Source: Agreia sp. PsM10 (GTDB taxonomy: Bacteria; Actinomycetota; Actinomycetes; Actinomycetales; Microbacteriaceae). From it: a stretch of 64,000 nt of DNA. The notes under the pieces were generated by a model that was not told the DNA's origin, ran no database searches, and saw only the letters and a list, made by a program, of their open reading frames with translations. Numbering within the stretch: position 1 is the first letter of the stretch; each line of letters opens with the position of its first letter. Shown piece after piece: positions 34,338-42,903 of the stretch. The DNA lies in the NCBI RefSeq assembly GCF_030433855.1, contig NZ_JARUXC010000007.1:124001-188000 (forward strand). The letters are read 5' to 3'. The position numbers and the translations under genes are program-made.

Positions 34338-34396
34338 AGACCGCCTCCGGAAGTAGACGTGGGGGATGCGGCGGCGCACACGATTGTCTGGATCAT
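34334..34396 (-). CDS. Possible 20-codon leader peptide overlapping the iolE start
   Basis: An ATG at 34396 opens a 20-codon frame beginning MIQTIVC and ending GGGL. Its TGA overlaps the iolE GTG (sequence TGTGA). The ATG sits inside a 20-bp box shared with the iolC start region. It could couple translation of iolE; there is no strong ribosome-binding site of its own, so this is tentative. Confidence 0.3.
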   Translation of the reverse strand: MIQTIVCAAASPTSTSGGGL

Positions 34397-34412
34397 ACGG
34401 CGGTGTACAACT
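34393..34412. promoter_or_regulatory. 20-bp box shared by the iolE and iolC leader regions
   Basis: TCATACGGCGGTGTACAACT here and TCATACGGCTCTGTACAACT at 44773-44792 differ at two adjacent central bases. In both places the reverse strand reads TTGTACA-N2-GCCGTATG toward the downstream gene, with an ATG at the same position. It could be an operator or a conserved translation-start context. Confidence 0.5.
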
Positions 34413-34455
34413 CCTTTGGAGCGGAATGAGCTCAGTGTCAAAGACGGAATGGCTA

Positions 34456-34469
34456 ATGTTCTTACAATA
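34456..34469. promoter_or_regulatory. IolR-like box upstream of the MFS porter and iolE
   Basis: ATGTTCTTACAATA resembles the boxes at 37589 and 44866 (ATGTCCTAACAATA and ATGTCCTGACAAGA). It lies between the divergent iolE operon and the MFS gene. Confidence 0.5.
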
Positions 34470-34531
34470 GCACAATAGCGCAGGGCGATATAGGCTGCTC
34501 CGCGATAGTTGCATACCGACGAAGGAGTCTC

Positions 34532-35968
34532 GTGACCTCATCCGTGCAGTCCCCCAGCACGCTCCCGCCACTCACAGCGGGCCCGCATCGCCGTCGCCTC
34601 GGCATCGTCGCCCTCGTGGCGACGCTCGGAGGCTTGCTCTTCGGCTACGACACAGGAGTCATCAACGGAGCCCTCGCTCCCATGGCCGTCGAGCTCGGTC
34701 TGACGACGTTGACCGAGGGCGTCGTCACGAGCTCGCTGCTCATCGGCGCAGCGATCGGCGCGCTGCTCGGCGGGCGCCTGTCCGATTCCTGGGGCCGGCG
34801 CCGCACGATCATCCTGTTGGCGATCATGTTCATCATCGGAGCGCTCACCTGCGTCTTCACGCCGAACCTCGAGATCATGATCGTGGGGCGATCCATCCTC
34901 GGCCTCGCGGTCGGCGGCGCATCCGTCGTCGTGCCCGTCTTCCTCTCCGAGCTCGCGCCCTACGAAATCCGCGGATCTATTGCCGGGCGCAACGAACTCA
35001 TGATCGTCGTCGGCCAGCTCTCCGCCTTCGTGGTCAACGCCATCATCGGCACCGTCTGGGCAGACCACGGCAGCGTCTGGCGCTACATGCTGGCAGTGAG
35101 CGCCCTACCGGCCGCCGCCCTTCTCGTCGGTATGACCCGGGTGCCCGAATCGCCTCGCTGGCTCATCGCGCAGGGCCGCCTCGACGACGCGCTGGCCGTG
35201 CTCACCACCGTTCGCAGCCCTGAGCGCGCTCGGGCAGAGCTCGCGGAGATCGAAAGCGCCGCACGCGCCGAGACCTCGCGCCCGCGAGGCAGCTGGCACT
35301 CACTGAAAGACAAGTGGATCCTGCGCATCGTGCTCGTCGGCATTGGCATCAGCGTCGCCCAGCAGCTCACCGGCATCAACTCGATCATGTACTACGGCCA
35401 ATCAGTGCTGACCGAGGCCGGCTTCGACCAGGGCTCCGCCCTCGTCGCCAACATAGCGCCCGGCGTCATCTCGGTCATCGGCGGCATCATCGGCCTGAAC
35501 CTGATGCAGCGGATCAACCGGCGCACGACCCTGCTCGTGGGATTCTCCCTGACGACCACGATGCACTTCCTGATCGGCATCTCCTCGATCGCCCTCCCGG
35601 TCGGCAACCCAGCACGCCCGTTCGTCATCCTGCTGCTCGTCGTGCTCTTCGTCGGGTCGATGCAGACCTTTCTGAACATCGCCATCTGGGTCATGCTCGC
35701 AGAGATATTCCCCCTGTTCATCCGGGGCTTCGCCATCGGCATCGCCGTCTTCTGGGGCTGGATCGCGAACGCGGTGCTCGGCCTCTGGTTCCCTACGGTG
35801 GTCGAAGCGATCGGCATCTCAGGCACCTTCTTCATCTTCGCCGCAATCGGAGTCGGGGCCTTGGTCTTCATTGCGACCCAGGTTCCCGAAACCCGTGGGC
35901 GCACCCTCGAGGCAATCGAAGAGGATGTCACGACAGGCTCGATCTACAAGATCCAGACGGAGAAGTGA
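34532..35968 (+). CDS. MFS sugar porter, probable myo-inositol transporter
   Basis: A 478-residue major-facilitator protein of the sugar-porter family with 12 predicted helices. Signatures include LFGYDTGVINGAL near the first helix, GGRLSDSWGRRRT between helices 2 and 3, VPESPRWL in the central loop, QQLTGINSIMYYG in helix 7 and PETRGRTLEAIEED at the end. The protein works by proton symport in close homologues (IolT1/IolT2 of Corynebacterium). It is divergent from the iolE operon and follows an IolR-like box, so inositol is the likely substrate. The GTG start has GAAGGAG upstream. Confidence 0.9.
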   Translation: MTSSVQSPSTLPPLTAGPHRRRLGIVALVATLGGLLFGYDTGVINGALAPMAVELGLTTLTEGVVTSSLLIGAAIGALLGGRLSDSWGRRRTIILLAIMFIIGALTCVFTPNLEIMIVGRSILGLAVGGASVVVPVFLSELAPYEIRGSIAGRNELMIVVGQLSAFVVNAIIGTVWADHGSVWRYMLAVSALPAAALLVGMTRVPESPRWLIAQGRLDDALAVLTTVRSPERARAELAEIESAARAETSRPRGSWHSLKDKWILRIVLVGIGISVAQQLTGINSIMYYGQSVLTEAGFDQGSALVANIAPGVISVIGGIIGLNLMQRINRRTTLLVGFSLTTTMHFLIGISSIALPVGNPARPFVILLLVVLFVGSMQTFLNIAIWVMLAEIFPLFIRGFAIGIAVFWGWIANAVLGLWFPTVVEAIGISGTFFIFAAIGVGALVFIATQVPETRGRTLEAIEEDVTTGSIYKIQTEK

Positions 35969-35974
35969 CGCCCG

Positions 35975-36400
35975 TCAGTTAGCCGGAAGACGGTCTCGAT
36001 CGTAGGTGATCTCGGTGTACCCGTGAGGCACGGGTACACCGTTCTCATCGAGGCCGACAAAGACGATCCGCTCGATGGCGAGGATGCGGCGTCGAGTGAT
36101 CATGTTGCGAACCTCGGCCCGCATGGTCAGCGAGGTACGGCCGAAGGCCGTCGCGCGCAGTCCCATCTCGATGAGATCTCCCTGCACGGCCGATGAGACG
36201 AACTCGATCTCGGAGATGAACTTCGTGACTGCCCGGGGGTTGCCGAGTTGGAGGATCGCGTAGATCGCGGCCTCCTCGTCGATCCACCGCAGAAGGCTGC
36301 CACCGAAAAGGCTGCCGTGAGCATTGAGATCTTCGGGCCGCACCCACCGCCGCGACCGGAAGGTGATGTCGTCGGCACCGCCCTCGCTCGTCGCGCTCAT
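35975..36400 (-). CDS. Acyl-CoA thioesterase (hotdog fold)
   Basis: A 141-residue hotdog protein. The family motif RPEDLNAHGSLFGGSLLRWIDEEAA (about residues 17-41) carries Asn, His and the acidic helix residues of the YciA/acyl-CoA hydrolase group. It would hydrolyse acyl-CoA to free acid and CoA. It starts 4 bases after the transaldolase stop, so both form an operon divergent from the GntR repressor. A link with malonate-semialdehyde or acetyl-CoA release by iolA is conceivable; its real role in the island is unclear. Confidence 0.88.
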   Translation of the reverse strand: MSATSEGGADDITFRSRRWVRPEDLNAHGSLFGGSLLRWIDEEAAIYAILQLGNPRAVTKFISEIEFVSSAVQGDLIEMGLRATAFGRTSLTMRAEVRNMITRRRILAIERIVFVGLDENGVPVPHGYTEITYDRDRLPAN

Positions 36401-36404
36401 CCGT

Positions 36405-37556
36405 TCAGATCGCGGGCAGGATGATGTCGCGCACGAGCGCGTCGAGCTGCGCATCCGCGTCGAGGAACTGTCGGAGCGTGCGTCGAGTGGCACCGAACGA
36501 TTCGAACTCGTCGACGCTCATGCCGTCTTCTAGGTACGCGCGGCGGAATTCGGGCAGCTCAAGGAGCGCGTCCAGCACCTCGCGAGCAACCGGCGTGTTG
36601 ATTCGATCGACGTCGACGGCGATCCTGTTCTCGTCGATCAGGAGCTGCCAGTCGAAGGGGGGTGAGACGACGAGGTCGCCGCCGACCAATTCAGACCATT
36701 GGAGATGGTTCCTGAACGCGGCCGACAAGACCCGCGAGCGATAACCTCGCCGACGGAAGATTCGATATGCCTCCTTGAGCGCCGCCACCCCAGCCCATTC
36801 GAGGTAGCCGGGCTCGACCAGAAGCCGATCGGCGGCAACAGAGGCTTTGATCCAGTCATCGAGGCGTCCGCCCATGATGGTCACCACAGAACCGAACTCC
36901 CGCTCAGGCTTGCCGGCAGCAGCGCGACGGTCGAGGCCGCGCTCGATTGCCTCAGCGACGGCGACCGCCTGCGCGACGGTGAAGGAGACCGTCGCGTTGA
37001 TACTCACGCCACGGAAAGTCGCCTCTTCGATAGCCCGGATGCCGACAGCGGTTGCCGGGATCTTCACGATGATGTTCTCGGCGAGCTGGGAGAAGTGCAC
37101 CGCCTGGGCGACGAGCGCGTCGACATCGCGATGAAGCCTCGGGTCCGTCTGCACCGAGAGCCGACCGTCGCGACCTCCGCTGGAGTGGAACGCCGGGAGG
37201 AGGAGCTCGGCAGCCTCGATGGACATCGCCTCGATGGCGAGCCAACCCAGCTCGCTCTCACCCGACGTCGGATGCTCGACAGCCAAACGCGCGATCCGAG
37301 GCGCCCACACGTCGAGATTCTTCTGGATCGTCGTCAGCGCGATGACAGGATTGCAGGTCGCACCGACGGCCCCGAAGGAGATCGACTGGGTGAGTTCGTG
37401 GATGTCGGCCGAGTCGTTCCAGAGACTCGTCTTCGTCTTGTCGGCAACAAACCGGAGTGGGAGCATCGGCTCGCGGGACGGATCGGTCGCGTTCACTGCC
37501 AGGGCGTTGCTCATGTATCTCTCCAACTCTGCATCGTCGACGGAGGTCGACGCCAT
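36405..37556 (-). CDS. Transaldolase-family protein
   Basis: A 383-residue TIM-barrel. It has the transaldolase signature GATCNPVIAL near residue 55, VSINATVSFTVAQA, the IIVKIPATAVGIRAI strand with the Schiff-base lysine candidate and a GGRLDDWI segment. It is divergent from classical Tal/TalB. It could act on a sugar phosphate that enters from inositol or be a promiscuous aldolase. Start uncertain: ATG 37556 is listed; ATG 37514 has the best ribosome-binding site (GGAGAG), and a TTG at 37568 is also in frame. It is divergent from the GntR gene, with an IolR box in between. Confidence 0.85.
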   Translation of the reverse strand: MASTSVDDAELERYMSNALAVNATDPSREPMLPLRFVADKTKTSLWNDSADIHELTQSISFGAVGATCNPVIALTTIQKNLDVWAPRIARLAVEHPTSGESELGWLAIEAMSIEAAELLLPAFHSSGGRDGRLSVQTDPRLHRDVDALVAQAVHFSQLAENIIVKIPATAVGIRAIEEATFRGVSINATVSFTVAQAVAVAEAIERGLDRRAAAGKPEREFGSVVTIMGGRLDDWIKASVAADRLLVEPGYLEWAGVAALKEAYRIFRRRGYRSRVLSAAFRNHLQWSELVGGDLVVSPPFDWQLLIDENRIAVDVDRINTPVAREVLDALLELPEFRRAYLEDGMSVDEFESFGATRRTLRQFLDADAQLDALVRDIILPAI

Positions 37557-37588
37557 CGGTTCAATCAAGCTTAACCGCTAATCACCTT

Positions 37589-37602
37589 ATGTCCTAACAA
37601 TA
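37589..37602. promoter_or_regulatory. IolR-like box between transaldolase operon and iolR
   Basis: ATGTCCTAACAATA contains TGTCCTAACA, which fits the IolR motif KGWCHTRACA that I recall for Corynebacterium glutamicum. Its position allows control of both the transaldolase operon and the repressor gene itself. Confidence 0.65.
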
Positions 37603-37682
37603 CATAATAGTGGTGAGCTGACATATGGGGCATAATGTAACCTCGGGCTCTGACGAGCTGGGGACTCGAGCAAGGAGAACTG

Positions 37683-38447
37683 ATGGCGCTGCAACAAGAA
37701 CAGCCGCTTCCGGCGGACCTCTTTATGGACCTCGATCGATCCGGCCCGGTTCCGCTGTACCACCAGATTGCTACGCGCCTCGAACGCGCCATCCTCGATG
37801 AGACCCTCCCCGCCGGCTCACGCCTCGAAAACGAGGTATCACTGGGCAATCGCCTCGGAATGTCCAGACCGACGATTCGGCGCGCTATTCAGGATCTCGT
37901 CGACAAGGGCCTCCTGGTGCGTCGGCGCGGAATCGGTACCCAGGTCGTGCACGGACGAGTCACACGGAACGTCGAACTGACCAGCCTTTTCGAAGACCTG
38001 GCCAGGTCCGGGCAGAAGCCCGAGACGCAGGTTCTCGATTCCTCGATCGGTGTCGCCGATGAGAAGGCAGCCGAGGCCCTCGGCGTGGAAGTCGGGTCGC
38101 CCGTCGTGCATATCTCCCGGCTCCGGTCGGCTGACGGGGTCCCCCTCGCCGTGCTCGACAACATCCTCCCGGCAGAATTCATCGACCTCGACCTGGCCGC
38201 TCTCGACGCGCACGGACTGTATCAACTGCTCCGCGCACGCGGTGTTGCCATGCGCGTGGCGAAGCAGCGCATCGGGGCGCGCGCGGCGACCACGAAGGAA
38301 GCGGAGCTTCTGGATCTGCGCAAAGGCGCCGCTGTTCTCACGATGACGAGGACGGCCTTCGACAATTCCGGACGCGCGGTCGAATACGGCCAGCACTGCT
38401 ACCGCCCCGACCTCTACTCCTTCGAGATCACGCTCGTCGACAGATAG
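37683..38447 (+). CDS. iolR: GntR/HutC-family regulator of inositol catabolism (IolR-like)
   Basis: A 254-residue regulator. The N-terminal winged helix (residues about 22-90, PLYHQIATRLERAILDETLPAG and LGMSRPTIRRAIQDLV) is GntR-type, followed by a UTRA ligand domain (100-250). It sits in the middle of the inositol island, and matching TGTCCTRACA-like boxes occur at four divergent or promoter regions of the island. Probably a repressor relieved by an inositol intermediate; the symbol is assigned by context and operator similarity. It converges with iolD with one base between stops. Confidence 0.85.
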   Translation: MALQQEQPLPADLFMDLDRSGPVPLYHQIATRLERAILDETLPAGSRLENEVSLGNRLGMSRPTIRRAIQDLVDKGLLVRRRGIGTQVVHGRVTRNVELTSLFEDLARSGQKPETQVLDSSIGVADEKAAEALGVEVGSPVVHISRLRSADGVPLAVLDNILPAEFIDLDLAALDAHGLYQLLRARGVAMRVAKQRIGARAATTKEAELLDLRKGAAVLTMTRTAFDNSGRAVEYGQHCYRPDLYSFEITLVDR

Positions 38448-38448
38448 G

Positions 38449-40347
38449 TCATCCCAGCAGGGGGCGTTGGCGGGTCCTCTGCTCCTCGTAGGCTCGGCGG
38501 GAGATAGTCGTGGTCTCGAGAGCAGACACCTCGGCGACCGGCACATCCCACCAGCCCCCGCCGTCGGGAGCGTACGACAGTGGGTCGCTGTTGACATGGA
38601 TGAGGGTCGTCGTTGGCGACGCCTTCGCAACAGCCATCGCCGCCTTGAGGTCGGCGATCGCGTCAGGACCCGGGGCGACTTCGATCGTCTCCACGCCATA
38701 GCTTCGTGCGTTCGCCGCAAGGTCGATCGGCAGAATCCGCTCTCCCTGGAAGCCCCCTTCGCGATCCTGGTACCGGTACAGGGTGCCGAATCGCTCGGAA
38801 CCTATGGTCTCGGACAGGTGACCGATCGAAGCGTAGCCGTGATTCTGGATGAGCACCACGATCACCTTGATGCCCTCGGCGACGGCCGTGACGAGCTCAG
38901 TGTGGAGCATCAGATAGGAGCCGTCGCCGACCATGATGATGGCGTCGCGGTCGGGCGAAGCGCGGCGCACTCCCAACCCGCCAGCGATCTCGTAGCCCAT
39001 GCAGGAGAAGGCGTACTCGACGTGATAGCCGAGGCTGTCCCGAACTCGCCACAACTTGTGCAGGTCGCCCGGCAATGAGCCAGCGGCCTGAACGATGACG
39101 TCTCGGGGATCGGTAGACGACTGGACGACCCCGATGATCTCGGCCTGACCCGGGACGGCCCGGCCCGATGGTGCGAGAGCCGCGTCGACCGTCGCATCCC
39201 ACACCAACTTCTCCCGCGTCGCAGTGTTGGCCCATTCATCGGGCACCCGATAGTCGTCGAGTGCACGCGTCAGCGCGATCAGCGCCTCTCTCGCGTCGGC
39301 GATCACCGGCAGCTGCGAGCCGTGCTTGTACGCGTCGAACGAGGCCACGTTGATGTTCACGAACCTCACCCCGGGCGTCTGGAACGCCGTACGGCTGGCG
39401 GTCGTGAAGTCGGAGTACCGGGTGCCGATGCCGATGACCACGTCCGCCTGTTCCGCAAGTCGGTTCGCCGCTGTGGAGCCGGTCGCTCCGATGCCACCCA
39501 GATACTGCGGGTGATCCCAGAGCAGAGCGCCTCCCCCCGCCTGGGTCGTGCCGACAGGAATTCCGGTCGCTTCGACCAGAGCCCTCAGCGCATCCTCGGC
39601 CCCGCTGTAGATCACGCCGCCCCCGGCGACGATGATGGGGTTCTTCGCTGCGCGGATAGCAGCGACAGCCCGGGCGAGGGGGCCGGCCTCGGGCGTCGGA
39701 CGTCTGATGTGCCACTCACGAGGGGCGAGGAATTCGAGGGGCACGTCGATGCTCTCGGCCTGCACATCCTCCGGCAACGCGATCGTGACCGCGCCGGTCT
39801 CTGCCGGATCGGTGAGAACACGCATTGCAGCGAGAGCAATGGAGAAGAGCTTCTCGGGCCGATCGACTCGATCGAAGAAGCGGGAGAGAGGCCTGAATGC
39901 GTCCGTGACCTGGAGCGATGTGTCGTGCGGGAGCTCGATCTGTTGGAGAACCGGATCGGCGACCCGCGTCGCGAAGGTGTCGCTCGGCAGAAGCAGTGCC
40001 GGCAGCCGGTTGGTTGTCGCGAGGGCCGCGCCGGTCAGCATGTTGGCGGCGCCCGGCCCGACGGATGCCGCGCTCGCGTATGTGCCCCGGCGCCGACGCA
40101 TCCGGGCGTAGCCCACCGACTGGTGCACCATCGCCTGCTCGTTGCGGGCCTGGTGGTACGGCATCAGCCCGGGCCGCTCCGCTTCGATCTGCTTCAGGGC
40201 CTGGCCGATTCCCGCGACGTTGCCGTGCCCGAAGATTCCGAAGGTTCCGGCGATGGTGCGTTCGCGGATATCACCGTCGACGGTCCACTGGTTGGCGAGG
40301 AACTCGATCAGAGCCTGAGCCACCGTCATCTGCTTCGTCGTACTCAT
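38449..40347 (-). CDS. iolD: 3D-(3,5/4)-trihydroxycyclohexane-1,2-dione hydrolase
   Basis: A 632-residue thiamine-diphosphate enzyme. The N-terminal pyrimidine domain includes GIFGHGNVAGIGQAL and the ThDP-type MVHQSVGYAR stretch. The central FAD/NAD-like domain has PIIVAGGGVIYSGAEDALRAL. The C-terminal domain holds GYEIAGGLGVRRA and the VGDGSYLML ThDP/Mg motif. IolD opens the ring of the diketone to 5-deoxy-glucuronate. It overlaps iolB by 4 bases and lies last in the iolC-aldolase-iolA-iolB-iolD operon. Confidence 0.95.
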   Translation of the reverse strand: MSTTKQMTVAQALIEFLANQWTVDGDIRERTIAGTFGIFGHGNVAGIGQALKQIEAERPGLMPYHQARNEQAMVHQSVGYARMRRRRGTYASAASVGPGAANMLTGAALATTNRLPALLLPSDTFATRVADPVLQQIELPHDTSLQVTDAFRPLSRFFDRVDRPEKLFSIALAAMRVLTDPAETGAVTIALPEDVQAESIDVPLEFLAPREWHIRRPTPEAGPLARAVAAIRAAKNPIIVAGGGVIYSGAEDALRALVEATGIPVGTTQAGGGALLWDHPQYLGGIGATGSTAANRLAEQADVVIGIGTRYSDFTTASRTAFQTPGVRFVNINVASFDAYKHGSQLPVIADAREALIALTRALDDYRVPDEWANTATREKLVWDATVDAALAPSGRAVPGQAEIIGVVQSSTDPRDVIVQAAGSLPGDLHKLWRVRDSLGYHVEYAFSCMGYEIAGGLGVRRASPDRDAIIMVGDGSYLMLHTELVTAVAEGIKVIVVLIQNHGYASIGHLSETIGSERFGTLYRYQDREGGFQGERILPIDLAANARSYGVETIEVAPGPDAIADLKAAMAVAKASPTTTLIHVNSDPLSYAPDGGGWWDVPVAEVSALETTTISRRAYEEQRTRQRPLLG

Positions 40348-41267
40348 GCGTGCGTGCTTCCTTCACTGGTCGAGCGGGTGTAGGGCAATCGGGCGTCGAT
40401 GTCCTGGTCGTTCCAGGTCTCGCGGATCCAGCCATGGGCCGGGTGGTCGCTGATCAGCCAGGCACGCTCGTCGCCCGGTCCGGCCATGACGTTGAGGTAG
40501 TAGAGGTCGTATCCCGGGGCCGCGATGGCGGGTCCGTGATATCCGAACGGAACCAGGGCGATGTCGCCGGTGCGGACCGGCGAGTCTATGGCGATCTCCC
40601 CGGCGGGCGACGACGATGTACTGAAGAAGCCGAACGGCTCGGCGTTCGCGGGGGCGTGAAGCCCTCGACTGACGGCCGATTCGAAGTAGTAGATCTCTTC
40701 CAGACGGGACTCGTGGCCGGGAACGTCCTCATCGTGCTTGTGAGCGGGATAGCTGGACCAGTTCTCGGCCGGAGTGATGACTTCGCACACGATGAGACGA
40801 TCGGCTTCGAGCTCGCCGGGTAGGCCGAAGTTGTGCACCTGGCGACTCGACCGTCCGGCTCCGCGGAGTTCGACGGAGACCTCGTCTCGGCGGATATGGC
40901 GACTGGGGTGCACCGACGTGGAGGGCGCTTCAGCGATCGCGACGCGACCGACCCCCGACACTGTCGCCGAGGACACGGTCGAGAGGTAGAGCACATCGGT
41001 CGGACCGTCGAAGACGGAGGCCCGGCCCTCCAGGCGACTCACGATGGCCGGGCCGGCGCCCTGATGCTGCACGGTGAAGCCGCCCGACAGGGGCACGACG
41101 ATGCGCTCCAGCCCCTCGGCCGGGAGATCCAGTTCATCTCCCTCTCGAAGGTCGGCTACCCGGAGTCCGGTGTGTTTCCATCCGGGAAGGCTGCTGTCGA
41201 CGACAGATTCCCATTCTTCTTCTCGGAGATCCCCTCGGGGAAACATCCACTCGTTGCGCCGTTGCAT
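40344..41267 (-). CDS. iolB: 5-deoxy-glucuronate isomerase
   Basis: A 307-residue double-cupin isomerase of the KduI/IolB family. The C-terminal cupin has the metal-binding set in YPAHKHDEDVPGHESRLEEIYYFE (residues about 172-195). It turns 5-deoxy-D-glucuronate into 2-deoxy-5-keto-D-gluconate. Start ATG 41267 (MQRRNEWMFPRGD) has AGAAGG upstream; longer frames are not conserved. It lies 35 bases downstream of iolA and overlaps iolD by 4 bases. Confidence 0.93.
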   Translation of the reverse strand: MQRRNEWMFPRGDLREEEWESVVDSSLPGWKHTGLRVADLREGDELDLPAEGLERIVVPLSGGFTVQHQGAGPAIVSRLEGRASVFDGPTDVLYLSTVSSATVSGVGRVAIAEAPSTSVHPSRHIRRDEVSVELRGAGRSSRQVHNFGLPGELEADRLIVCEVITPAENWSSYPAHKHDEDVPGHESRLEEIYYFESAVSRGLHAPANAEPFGFFSTSSSPAGEIAIDSPVRTGDIALVPFGYHGPAIAAPGYDLYYLNVMAGPGDERAWLISDHPAHGWIRETWNDQDIDARLPYTRSTSEGSTHA

Positions 41268-41302
41268 GTGTGACCTTCTGTCGTCGAGCCGGGCGTGCCT
41301 TG

Positions 41303-42826
41303 TCAGTTCTGGGGGAAGCCCAGGTTGATGCCGCCGTGCGAGGGGTCGAGCCAACGGCTCGTGATCGCCTTCTGCTGAGTGAAGAATCGCACACCCTCGG
41401 CGCCGTGGGCCTTGGTGTCGCCGAAGAGGGAGGACTTCCACCCTCCGAAGGAGAACGTCGCGACCGGCACCGGGATCGGCACGTTGATTCCGATCATGCC
41501 GACCTCGACCTCGTTCTGGAAGCGCCGGGCAGCACCTCCGTCGTTGGTGAAGATGGCCGTGCCGTTTCCGAATGCGCCGCTGTTGATCAGGCTCACGCCC
41601 TCCTCGTAGGACGCGACGCGCACGATGGAGAGGACAGGCCCGAAGATCTCTTCGGTGTAGGCACGGGATGTCGTCGGCACGTTGTCGAGGAGCGTCGGGC
41701 CGAGCCAGAATCCGTCGGCCGCTCCGTCGACGTCGATGCCGCGCCCGTCGATCACCACGTCGGCGCCGTCTTCTTCTGCGATGGCGATGTACGAGGCGAC
41801 CTTGTCGCGATGCTGCTCCGTGACGAGCGGTCCCATGTCGCAACCCCGGCGACCATCACCGATGCGCAGCTTCGCGGCCCGTTCCTGGATCTTGGTGATG
41901 AGCTCGTCGGCGACCGGCTCGACGGCGACGACCACGGAGATGGCCATGCAGCGCTCGCCGGCCGACCCGAATCCGGCGTTGATCGCGGAGTCGGCCACGA
42001 GGTCGAGGTCTGCGTCGGGAAGAACCAGCATGTGGTTCTTCGCGCCGCCCAGCGCCTGCACACGCTTGCCGTGCTTGGTGCCCGTCTCGTAGACATACTG
42101 GGCGATCGGAGTGGATCCGACGAAGGAGATGGACCGGACATCGGGGTGGGTCAGGAGACCGTCCACAGCCTCCTTGTCGCCGTTCAGAACCGTGAAAACG
42201 CCGTCGGGCAGGCCGGCCTCTTTCCACAGCGCGGCCATCCAGATCGCAGCGGACGGGTCTTTCTCGCTCGGCTTGAGAATGACGGTGTTGCCTGCCGCGA
42301 TCGCGATCGGGAAGAACCACATCGGCACCATCGCAGGGAAGTTGAACGGAGAGATGATGCCGACGACGCCGAGGGGCTGCTTGGTGGAATAGACATCGAC
42401 GCCGGTGGAGACCTGTTCGGAGTACTCGCCCTTCAGGTGGTGCGCGAGGCCGGTAGCGAATTCGACGACCTCCTGACCGCGGGTGATCTCGCCGAGAGCG
42501 TCGGAGAGGACCTTGCCGTGTTCGGAGGTGATGATCTCGGCGAGGTCGCCCTTCTTCGCTTCGAGCAGCTCACGGAACCTGAAGAGGATCGCCTGCCGCT
42601 TGGTCAGGGAGAGATCACGCCACGCCGGGAAGGCCGCTTTGGCAGAGGCGACGGCCGCGGCGATCTCGTCCTGGTTCGCGAGGCCGACCTCTTTCGTGAC
42701 GACCCCGAGAGCCGGGTCGTAGACGGGCGCAGTCCGTCCCGAGGCGGCGGGCGCCTCCCTGCCATCGATCCAGTGCGGGACCGTCGTGACGGCGGAGGGG
42801 GCTTCGATTCCAATGGTTTCGGACAT
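41303..42826 (-). CDS. iolA: CoA-acylating methylmalonate-semialdehyde dehydrogenase
   Basis: A 507-residue aldehyde dehydrogenase of the MmsA/IolA branch. It has ISPFNFPAMVPMWFFPIAIA (about 155-175), cofactor segment VILKPSEKDPS and the catalytic cysteine in GSAGERCMA. IolA converts malonate semialdehyde to acetyl-CoA and CO2 with NAD+ and CoA, the last step of the pathway. The ATG has AAGGAA at good spacing. It lies 77 bases downstream of the Cgl0159-like gene, with a direct repeat in the gap. Confidence 0.95.
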   Translation of the reverse strand: MSETIGIEAPSAVTTVPHWIDGREAPAASGRTAPVYDPALGVVTKEVGLANQDEIAAAVASAKAAFPAWRDLSLTKRQAILFRFRELLEAKKGDLAEIITSEHGKVLSDALGEITRGQEVVEFATGLAHHLKGEYSEQVSTGVDVYSTKQPLGVVGIISPFNFPAMVPMWFFPIAIAAGNTVILKPSEKDPSAAIWMAALWKEAGLPDGVFTVLNGDKEAVDGLLTHPDVRSISFVGSTPIAQYVYETGTKHGKRVQALGGAKNHMLVLPDADLDLVADSAINAGFGSAGERCMAISVVVAVEPVADELITKIQERAAKLRIGDGRRGCDMGPLVTEQHRDKVASYIAIAEEDGADVVIDGRGIDVDGAADGFWLGPTLLDNVPTTSRAYTEEIFGPVLSIVRVASYEEGVSLINSGAFGNGTAIFTNDGGAARRFQNEVEVGMIGINVPIPVPVATFSFGGWKSSLFGDTKAHGAEGVRFFTQQKAITSRWLDPSHGGINLGFPQN

Positions 42827-42871
42827 GGTTCCTTCTTCTCTGGTCAGGTGTGGATGCCGGGGGTCGGGCTG

Positions 42872-42903
42872 GGCGAATCGGGTTCGCCTGGCGAATCGGG
42901 TTC
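42872..42903. repeat. Two-copy 14-bp direct repeat with 18-bp period
   Basis: GGCGAATCGGGTTC occurs at 42872-42885 and 42890-42903, directly after the stop of the Cgl0159-like gene (which is at 42904-42906 on the other strand). CGCCTG and CAGGCG flanks can also pair around the second copy. It may be a slippage product or an mRNA element. Confidence 0.5.

Noticed and set aside
40344-41843. Long version of iolB starting 192 codons upstream
   Set aside because: The extension is Arg-rich shadow sequence of iolA; family homology and a ribosome-binding site place the start at 41267.
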